The position numbers and the translations under genes are program-made. The notes under the pieces are model-generated. The model was given only the letters and a program-made list of their open reading frames with translations, was not told the origin of the DNA and ran no database searches. DNA of 48,935 bases from Anaerolineaceae bacterium (GTDB lineage Bacteria; Chloroflexota; Anaerolineae; Anaerolineales; Anaerolineaceae): the NCBI GenBank assembly GCA_016927865.1, contig JAFGLU010000032.1:1-48935 (forward strand), given 5' to 3'. This document shows, in pieces, positions 44,101 through 48,935 of this stretch. Within the stretch, counting starts at the first letter, position 1. Every line of letters begins with the position of its first letter.

Positions 44101-44581
44101 TCATCAACACGCCCAGCAGTTCGATGAAGCCCTCGTTGCGCGTATAGCGACCGTAGAACAGCATGTACGGAGAGATGGTGAAGAACAACCCCGCCAGAAG
44201 CGCGCCGGTACGTCCCAGGTATCGGCGGAAGCCAAACAGCACAAATGCTACCGCGGCCACGCTGAACAGGGCGGCTGGGACGCGAGCGGAGAAGTCGCTG
44301 TCACCCAGTAGGAAGTAGCTGAGGGCGACAATGTGGAATTGGAAGGGGCCATGGGTGACGGGGCTGTGGGCATAGCCGCGGCCCATGTAGAGATCGTGCG
44401 AGGGCCAGACGTGGTTCACTTCGTCGTGGCTCATCACCCGCTCACCCAGCATGGCGAACCGGCTGGCTACCGTCACCAGGAGGATCACGATGATCAACAG
44501 GGTTTGGATGGTTAGCCGGAACTGGCTGCCGAATAGGGGGCGATCTAACCAGGAAGAGGTCGAGGGTTGATCTTGCGTCAT
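41114..44581 (-). CDS. Agl23/TIGR03663-like membrane protein fused to NHL propeller
   Basis: 1155 residues. The N-terminal two thirds (about 1-690) is a polytopic glycosyltransferase-C-like protein: SHDEVNHVWPSHDLYMG with the acidic DE after the first helix, then THGPFQFHIVALSYFLLG, and about a dozen further helices, typical of the TIGR03663 (Agl23) family. The C-terminal part (about 880-1155) carries about six NHL repeats of the type GSLYVADSRNHRIQQF and GRIYVTDTGNKRVVIF, which should form a six-bladed propeller outside the membrane. It probably takes part in glycosylation of surface glycans or proteins. It has its own promoter, and no other glycosylation gene is in view. Confidence 0.85.
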   Translation of the reverse strand: MTQDQPSTSSWLDRPLFGSQFRLTIQTLLIIVILLVTVASRFAMLGERVMSHDEVNHVWPSHDLYMGRGYAHSPVTHGPFQFHIVALSYFLLGDSDFSARVPAALFSVAAVAFVLFGFRRYLGRTGALLAGLFFTISPYMLFYGRYTRNEGFIELLGVLMIYAALRHLEKGDKLSLTLLTTSLILHFVVKETSFIYAAQLLLFIGMVFVGELSRVKYKSQNGFNIFIILVIVAVLLAGSALAVDSISSAALAEAVTPLPTEGPEAPAVATPASPSSIVMVVLAVAAAISLIAAVALVIRDLGWQRVRTLRSANLLLLTGTLVLPQLTAFPIAILGWDPLDYTSSTGMLRSGGMLILMLAISAVIGLLWNWRVWLSQAALFYGVFVFFYTTMFTNANGFFSGIIGSLGYWISQQEVNRGSQPIYYYALLQVPIYEYLAALGALLALYFAIRHRRFSTLPGISPAAPQVVLVEKEQDNADVAEAVVEEPADLYASPRPLPVLWLLLFWSVTALLAYSVAGEKMPWLTVHITLPMLLAAGWGLGYLVDTTQWARLANRKGVIALLLFPVFLTSLTAWLGSLLGANPPFSGSSLEQLTATNTFIFALAGAIASAAGIIYLLKDWSANQILRLATLTLFAFLTVLTARAAYRASFVNHDYATEFLVYAHAGPGPKEVLHQIEEIAARTVGDKQLVVAYSDDAIYPYKWYFRDYANQRWFGKNPSRDLNTAPVIIAGEDVIGKMEPIVGNDYVKFEYIRLWWPMQDYYPTEGTKIFSKTDRENIRAALTNPEMRAALWDIWLNRDYSEYARLQNKTTLTLSTWQPSARMDVYIRKDVIGEIWNYGAAPAIIEEPIGDPYADLLITPLADQTIGESGAEPGQLQAPRGMALAQDGSLYVADSRNHRIQQFAADGTFIRQWGSFADSAAGDAPGGTFNEPWDVAVGLDGSVYVTDTWNHRIQQFTAEGQFIRTWGYFGQAERGDAFWGPRALAVDPQGRIYVTDTGNKRVVIFEPDGAYVTEFGAAGFDIGQFDEPVGLAIDAEGLVYVADTWNQRVQVFAPDETFTNFSPVQQIEISGWYGQSLDNKPFLKISPVTGNLFVSDPEGPRILEFTPQGEFVRGWGQFSSGTDGFGFASAVAIDAQGGVWVSDASNNRLLHFTLP

Positions 44582-44631
44582 GTGTGCTGTGCTTGCTCCG
44601 CTTATATGTAGTAGGGGAATTTACCCTTGTG

Positions 44632-44660
44632 ACTATACTTGAAAAACGTATTTCAGGCAA
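44632..44660 (-). promoter_or_regulatory. Promoter of the Agl23-NHL gene
   Basis: On the minus strand TTGCCT (plus 44655-44660), a 17-base spacer, TATAGT (plus 44632-44637). The leader would be about 45 bases. Confidence 0.7.
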
Positions 44661-44674
44661 GGAATAGTCCTTGC
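44657..44674. repeat. Small dyad overlapping a -35 box
   Basis: GCAAGGA-ATAG-TCCTTGC, seven-base arms. It overlaps the -35 of the Agl23-NHL promoter and its right part, with following CAG, resembles the end of the 558/686 repeat (AGTCCCTTGCTCAG). It is either an operator or a repeat fragment. Confidence 0.5.
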
Positions 44675-44697
44675 TCAGAGTGTGAAGGAAGTGTCCG

Positions 44698-44746
44698 AAT
44701 TTTGGGTAATGGCGGGATACTTCGCGCCTTGAAATCACCCAAAATT
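44698..44746. repeat. Inverted repeat in divergent spacer
   Basis: AATTTTGGGT at 44698-44707 and ACCCAAAATT at 44737-44746, ten-base perfect arms separated by 29 bases. It may be an older, partly decayed member of the long-hairpin set or a regulator site. Confidence 0.5.
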
Positions 44747-44787
44747 TGGGCCTGTTCCACCTCTGCCTGAATAGCTATAAGCGGGTG

Positions 44788-44796
44788 TGGTAGAAT
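44788..44796 (+). promoter_or_regulatory. Extended -10 box before the serine hydrolase gene
   Basis: TGGTAGAAT, then six bases, then the ATG at 44803. No Shine-Dalgarno sequence is present. The arrangement predicts a leaderless transcript. Confidence 0.5.
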
Positions 44797-44802
44797 CGGC
44801 GC

Positions 44803-46305
44803 ATGAGTATTGGTATGAAAAGTCGCAGTCCTTTGGTTCTGCTCCGCTGGATCTCGGTGGCGTTGATCCTGGTGGCCATGGTTCTGACGGTGACTCAACT
44901 GGCATGGTACAGCCGGATTCGCTCCAACTTCCCACCTGGAATGGTCATCGCCGGAATACCGGTGGGAGGGTTGGATACCTCGCAGGCTGCTCAACGCCTG
45001 TTGACAGCGTATACGACGGTGCCAGTAGAGGCTCGTTATCGTGATGCAGTCTTCCAGATTAAACCTGGAGTGGTCGGTTTTGAGTTGAATATTGAAGCGA
45101 TGATGACCGCCGCCGACCAGGAGCGCGTGCGCCAGCCATTTTGGCAGGGATTCTGGGATTATATGTGGAATCAGATCCCCCAACCGGCATCGGTTCCGTT
45201 AATCTCAACCATCTCTGAAGATCGTCTGCGGCAGTACCTGGAAGATGAAATTGTTTCGCGTTATGACCAACTTCCGACCGCGGCGATGCCAGTGGCGGGG
45301 AGTGTCAACTTCCAGCAGGGGCAGGCCGGGACGCAATTGGATATCGAACGGGCAGTGATTTTAATTAGCGACGCGTTCCGCTCGCCCAGCGCCCGCCAGG
45401 TGAACCTTTCCTTCAACAAGGTGGAAGCCCCGCGCGCGTCGATGGATCATCTGAGGATTCTGTTGGAACAAATCGTCACCCTGGCGGACTTTGAAGGCGC
45501 GGTGGAGTTGTATCTGAACGATCTGCAAACTGGCCAGGAAGTGCATTTTGCCTACAACCAGGGCCAGATCACTACGGCGGATATTGCCTTCACGGCTGCC
45601 AGCACGATCAAGATTCCCATTATGGTCTCGACCTTTGCCAGGGTGGGTGATGACCGCCCGCCTGAAGTGGACGAGATGCTGTCGCGGATGATTGATTTTT
45701 CGGAGAATGATCCGGCAGACACGCTGATGGAAGCGGTGATTGACCCAGCCACCGGTCCGCTGGAAGTGACCCGCGATTTGCAGACCCTGGGACTGAATAA
45801 CACCTTTCTGGCGGGGTACTTCTACGTGGGAGCGCCGCTGTTGCAGCGTTTCGATACGCCAGCCAATCAGCGTACCGATGTGGACACCGACCCAGACATC
45901 TATAACCAGACCACGGCCACCGACATGGGCTCCTTGCTCGAGGATATTTACCGTTGCTCAGAGAGCGCCGGCGGGACGTTTGCGGCGGTCTTCCCTGGGC
46001 TCATCTCCCAGTCGGAATGCCAGGCGATGGTGAACTTATTGGCCAGGAACAAGCTAGGTGTGTTATTTGAGCGCGGCTTGCCCGAAGGCACTCGCATTGC
46101 TCACAAGCACGGCTGGGTGATCGAAGCGCGGGACGGGTTGATGCACACGATATCCGATGCCGGCATTGTGTACACGCCTGGCGGGAATTTCGTTTTGACC
46201 CTGTACATGTACCACCCGGTGCAGCTACTTTGGGACCCGGCCAACGAACTGGCGGGCACCATTTCGGAAGCTGCCTACAATTACTTCAACCAGATCAGTC
46301 CGTAA
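44803..46305 (+). CDS. Exported serine hydrolase, class-A-beta-lactamase fold
   Basis: 500 residues. One membrane helix at about 12-34, a wall-facing domain (VIAGIPVGGLDTSQAAQRLL) of the VanW/PG_binding_4 type up to about 205, then a penicillin-recognising domain. The motif S-x-x-K is S267-T-I-K270; SENDPAD holds the second motif (SEN rather than SDN), and KHGW replaces the usual K-T/S-G. The changed third motif argues against an efficient beta-lactamase; a role in cell-wall turnover is more likely. It is a single gene, bounded by a leaderless-type promoter and a hairpin terminator. Confidence 0.8.
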   Translation: MSIGMKSRSPLVLLRWISVALILVAMVLTVTQLAWYSRIRSNFPPGMVIAGIPVGGLDTSQAAQRLLTAYTTVPVEARYRDAVFQIKPGVVGFELNIEAMMTAADQERVRQPFWQGFWDYMWNQIPQPASVPLISTISEDRLRQYLEDEIVSRYDQLPTAAMPVAGSVNFQQGQAGTQLDIERAVILISDAFRSPSARQVNLSFNKVEAPRASMDHLRILLEQIVTLADFEGAVELYLNDLQTGQEVHFAYNQGQITTADIAFTAASTIKIPIMVSTFARVGDDRPPEVDEMLSRMIDFSENDPADTLMEAVIDPATGPLEVTRDLQTLGLNNTFLAGYFYVGAPLLQRFDTPANQRTDVDTDPDIYNQTTATDMGSLLEDIYRCSESAGGTFAAVFPGLISQSECQAMVNLLARNKLGVLFERGLPEGTRIAHKHGWVIEARDGLMHTISDAGIVYTPGGNFVLTLYMYHPVQLLWDPANELAGTISEAAYNYFNQISP

Positions 46306-46308
46306 GGG

Positions 46309-46411
46309 CCTATCCGATAATGATTGGGGAGGTTGCGATTTTGAGGTTTTTGCGGGTGAGAAGCACCCGCAAAAACCTCAAAATCGCATCTCTTCCGTAA
46401 TTTTGGATAGG
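46309..46411. repeat. Long hairpin with 25-bp perfect core, between convergent genes
   Basis: The core arms 46334-46358 and 46364-46388 are exact reverse complements with loop AGAAG. Outside them CCTATCC (46309-46315) and GGATAGG (46405-46411) also pair, with mismatched bases between. The core contains TTTTGAGG and ends GCGGGTG. It lies just after the serine hydrolase stop and before the convergent HAD-HD gene stop, and may terminate both. Confidence 0.93.
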
Positions 46412-46422
46412 TTCAAAGGACC

Positions 46423-47493
46423 CTAGCCCTGTAGGAACGCCTGGCGCAGCCTGGGGATGAATTCGTCCGGGGGCAGGTTGAGCGCGCCGCAAACCTCGGC
46501 TTGTAGGGCTTCCAGGGCGGGCACGCTGGCGGTGATACGGGCTTCGTCGAAAGCGTAGCGGTGGCGCAGCGCAGCGATGCGCTCATCAAGTGTTACCAAC
46601 CGCGACCCCTCGATGAGCTTGTCGGCAAGGTGGACCAGTTTTTGCTCCCAGGTGGTTGGGCGCAGACCATCCTGGGTGAGGCAGAAGAGTGGGTGGCGGC
46701 GGGTGATTTCAGCCAGGACGGGCTCGCCACGATCGGCTAACATGCGCGCGCCCATCTCGCCGTGATGGATGCGCTGCTCGGGAGGTTTCTCCAGACTCTT
46801 GATCTTGGCCAGGTCGTGCAACAGACCGCCGCGGTGCGCCAGGAGCGGGTCCACGTTTTGTCCTGCGGTGCGCAGCCAAACCGCCAGGATGTAAGCGGTG
46901 GCAGCGACACTGTGAATATGACCTAGGAGGGAATGTGAGACAGGCTGTTCGATCAACCAGGCCAGGCAAGTGCGATAATCGGGCAGGGCTGGGGTTTGCA
47001 GCGCGGCGGGAAGATCGGTGAGGGTGGTGATTTCCAGGGTGTAAAGGGGCAGCGCGCCGGGGGCGAGTTTCCCTGCAGGGTTGAACCAGACTGCGTTCCA
47101 ACCGGCCTGGGTTGCGCCGAGGACGTCGGCGCGGTAATCATCGCCGATCATGGCGATTTGCTCAGGTTTGGCTCCCAGCACTCCGGCCAGAGAAGCGAAG
47201 AAGGCCGGGGTGGGCTTGCGGCTGCCTAATTCAGCGGCGGTGAAAATGGAGTGGAAGTAGTCGGCCAGCCCGACGCGCTCGAGGGCCAGGCGCACCTGGC
47301 GAGAGCGAGAGTCACCGGCGTTAGTGGCAACCACCAGCCGGAAATGCTCGGATAGCGCGGAAAGAGCTTGTGCCGCGCCTTCAACTGCCTCAACCTGGGG
47401 CCAGGAGGCCATGGGGCCGGAATATTCGGGAAAGACACGCATGAGCGTGTCGCCCCAGTCAAAGACCAGTGTGGTGAGCGGAGTGGGAGTCAT
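46423..47493 (-). CDS. HAD hydrolase fused to an HD phosphohydrolase domain
   Basis: 356 residues. Residues 1-190 are HAD-like: VFDWGDTL with nucleophile D12 (the residue two places on is Gly, a known DxG variant that lacks the acid/base Asp), ATNAGDS, RKPTPAFF and GDDYRADVLG. Residues about 200-356 are an HD domain (H near HIHSVAATAY, then LLHDLAKIKSLE, and IHHGEMGARML). The start is the ATG at 47491-47493, which overlaps the stop of the MFS gene by four bases; the longer frame runs through the MFS gene. Both domains could be phosphatases; the substrate is unknown. Confidence 0.85.
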   Translation of the reverse strand: MTPTPLTTLVFDWGDTLMRVFPEYSGPMASWPQVEAVEGAAQALSALSEHFRLVVATNAGDSRSRQVRLALERVGLADYFHSIFTAAELGSRKPTPAFFASLAGVLGAKPEQIAMIGDDYRADVLGATQAGWNAVWFNPAGKLAPGALPLYTLEITTLTDLPAALQTPALPDYRTCLAWLIEQPVSHSLLGHIHSVAATAYILAVWLRTAGQNVDPLLAHRGGLLHDLAKIKSLEKPPEQRIHHGEMGARMLADRGEPVLAEITRRHPLFCLTQDGLRPTTWEQKLVHLADKLIEGSRLVTLDERIAALRHRYAFDEARITASVPALEALQAEVCGALNLPPDEFIPRLRQAFLQG

Positions 47494-48692
47494 GTTAGGG
47501 CTCCTGGAATTTTCTGGCTTGTTTTGCGAGTGAAAATGAGCGGCATGAGCGGCAACGCCAGCAGGTTCAGCAGAGCAATGATGATGAAGGTGAGCCGGTA
47601 GCCGAGAGAGTCGGCCATTGCGCCGCTGAGCGCCAGGCCGATGCCTGTGCCGATGTTGGCGACTGCCATGAGGATGGAGAACATGGAGGCGGCGATACGC
47701 GGGTCGCTGGCACGCATGGAAATGGCAAAGTAGACGGTTTCGTAATATCCGAAAGCCAGGCCAAAGAGAATGATGAGGGGCCAGGCCAGCCAGGGCACGA
47801 CGATCCCGGCCAGTGCCAGGATGGACGCTCCGGCAATGATCAGTGCGACCCACACGGCGCGGTTCTGCCCAAAGCGATCTACCAGGCGACCGCCGGACAG
47901 GCCGCCCAACACTACGCCAATGCCCCAGGCCGTGGTGAGAAATCCGGCGGTGGACACGCTGATGCCAAATTCTGCTTGCATGAAGGGGTTCACAATCTGA
48001 TTAGCGCCATTGATGATGAGCGAATATAATGCGCCGAGCAGGCCGAGGGCAATAATGCTCTTGTTGGCGAAGGCCTTGAATGCGCCCCATTCAAACTTCC
48101 GCTCGGCGGGGCGGGGGGCTTCACGAGCACCCAGCACAAGCACGAGAGGCAGCAGGGTTAGCCCGGCCAGGGTGTAGAACATGACTGCCCAGGAGGAGTG
48201 TTGGGCGATGAGGCCGATGACAGCGGAAAGCACCACCACCCCCAGGGCGCGCCCGCCGACCATGAAGCCTTGCACGGTGCCTTGCTCTTCGGACGAGGTG
48301 GTATCGAGGGCCAGGCCGTCGGTGCAGGTGTCATAGAGAGCCATGCCTGCCATGAGCAGGAAGCCAACCAAGGCGAAGAGGGCAAAGTTTGCGCCAGGGT
48401 CAATGGTGGGCACGATCACCAGGCAGATGGCCTGGATGAACAATCCAATGATGATGTAAGGTTTGCGGTGTCCAAAGCCCAGCAAGTTGACCCGGTCACT
48501 GAGCATGCCCATGAAGATTTTGAGGACAAAGGGAATGAGGGCGATGGCGCCCATCAAGCCGATTTGGGTCAGACTGACGTCGAAAGAGAGCAGGTAGACG
48601 GCGTTGAGCGCGGTGAAGTAGCTCATGATGGCGCCCTGGGCAAAGTAGAGCAGGGCAAAGAGGGTGTAGCGGAATGTTTTTGAGGCGGCCAC
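47490..48692 (-). CDS. MFS transporter
   Basis: 400 residues, twelve membrane helices. The cytoplasmic loop between helices 2 and 3 has the MFS motif (GMLSDRVNLLGFGHRKP) and the second half repeats it (GRLVDRFGQNRA). It resembles the BT1/PucC-like or sugar-transport MFS groups but no substrate can be named. The start is taken as GTG at 48690-48692, because AAAGGAG lies six bases upstream; the ATG at 48723-48725 overlaps a TATAAT box and has no ribosome binding site. It is followed by the HAD-HD gene in a two-gene unit. Confidence 0.85.
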   Translation of the reverse strand: MAASKTFRYTLFALLYFAQGAIMSYFTALNAVYLLSFDVSLTQIGLMGAIALIPFVLKIFMGMLSDRVNLLGFGHRKPYIIIGLFIQAICLVIVPTIDPGANFALFALVGFLLMAGMALYDTCTDGLALDTTSSEEQGTVQGFMVGGRALGVVVLSAVIGLIAQHSSWAVMFYTLAGLTLLPLVLVLGAREAPRPAERKFEWGAFKAFANKSIIALGLLGALYSLIINGANQIVNPFMQAEFGISVSTAGFLTTAWGIGVVLGGLSGGRLVDRFGQNRAVWVALIIAGASILALAGIVVPWLAWPLIILFGLAFGYYETVYFAISMRASDPRIAASMFSILMAVANIGTGIGLALSGAMADSLGYRLTFIIIALLNLLALPLMPLIFTRKTSQKIPGALT

Positions 48693-48723
48693 GGGCGGCT
48701 CCTTTGGGTTTGGTGGTTGCTCC

Positions 48724-48733
48724 ATTATAACCA
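48724..48733 (-). promoter_or_regulatory. Extended -10 box before the MFS gene
   Basis: Minus-strand TGGTTATAAT. The start site would fall about seven bases downstream, leaving about 25 bases of leader that holds the AAAGGAG site. No clear -35 is seen. Confidence 0.5.
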
Positions 48734-48770
48734 CAAAGGGAATTGCTCAGTCAGAGAGAGAAGAGACCGG

Positions 48771-48817
48771 AATTTGAGATGCACGAGCGTGTGGCACGCC
48801 TTCACGCACCTCAAATT
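48771..48817. repeat. Imperfect hairpin related to the long-hairpin set
   Basis: AATTTGAG (48771-48778) pairs with CTCAAATT (48810-48817), and CGTG-TGG-CACG closes the centre, with mismatched bases between. It shares TTTGAG and the GC-rich centre with the perfect hairpins and looks like a diverged copy. The rest of 48734-48935 shows no gene. Confidence 0.65.
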
Positions 48818-48935
48818 TTGAGATTTTTACGAATTTTGGTGAAAAGAGGAGTGTGCACGCAAAAGATGTCAGATGCCCAAGGGAAGAGCGGAACGGGCCT
48901 GACATAAAGACTGCCAGGTTCCACTGAGCCAGGAG

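Noticed and set aside
44803-46305. Antibiotic-resistance beta-lactamase
   Set aside because: SEN and KHG replace SDN and KTG and the protein is membrane-anchored with a wall-facing domain; a cell-wall role fits better.
47494-47853. Longer N terminus for the HAD-HD protein
   Set aside because: It overlaps the MFS gene fully; the HAD motif begins right after the ATG at 47493.

Overview
The window looks like a chromosomal segment of a moderately GC-rich Gram-positive-type or monoderm bacterium, most likely Chloroflexota, class Anaerolineae. This is an inference from gene content: very large multi-GAF sensor proteins, an Agl23-type (TIGR03663-like) membrane protein fused to NHL repeats, Thr/Pro-rich linkers on exported proteins, a CdaA/CdaR pair and a long CoaE. 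No rRNA, tRNA, CRISPR array, transposase or phage gene was found. Almost all of the DNA is coding, in tight operons.

Left part (1-4.1 kb, minus strand): the 5' part of der, a spacer with a duplicated palindromic repeat, then coaE-cdaA-cdaR (dephospho-CoA kinase with an extra C-terminal domain, diadenylate cyclase and its YbbR-type partner).

4.2-18.4 kb (minus strand) is one 14-kb, seven-gene unit and the most unusual part of the window. Read in transcription order it encodes two membrane sensors (dCache-HAMP-GAF), a membrane GAF/PAS sensor without a kinase, a GAF histidine kinase, a threonine-synthase-like PLP enzyme fused at its C terminus to a receiver domain, a stand-alone receiver, and a second threonine-synthase-like enzyme. 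Gaps are 10, 23, 40 and 12 bases, and the last genes overlap. It reads as a two-component system whose output is a PLP enzyme rather than a DNA-binding protein.

18.8-21.3 kb (minus): a C39-like peptidase with TPR, a YbjN-family protein and a HAD phosphatase. 21.6-25.8 kb (plus): an operon behind a near-consensus promoter, with a PATAN/DUF4388 protein, a Ras/MglA-like small GTPase, an alpha/beta hydrolase, a V4R-like protein and a left-handed beta-helix protein. 26.1-35.2 kb (plus): a second signalling operon with a receiver-degenerate GGDEF protein, a 2326-residue kinase carrying about ten GAF domains, a receiver, and an alpha/beta hydrolase paralogue that has lost its nucleophilic serine.

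35.2-40.5 kb (plus): a thiamine module with its own promoter, TPP riboswitch and terminator ahead of thiamine pyrophosphokinase, then a ThiB/ThiP/ThiQ-type ABC transporter and a DUF402 protein. 40.5-48.7 kb: a GNAT acetyltransferase, the Agl23-NHL fusion, an exported class-A-beta-lactamase-like serine hydrolase, and an MFS transporter with a HAD-HD fusion.

Two genome-scale patterns recur. First, long near-perfect hairpins (24-26 bp arms) with different arm sequences but the same design sit in at least four spacers. Second, several genes start a few bases after an extended -10 box TGGTANAAT with no Shine-Dalgarno sequence, suggesting leaderless transcripts.
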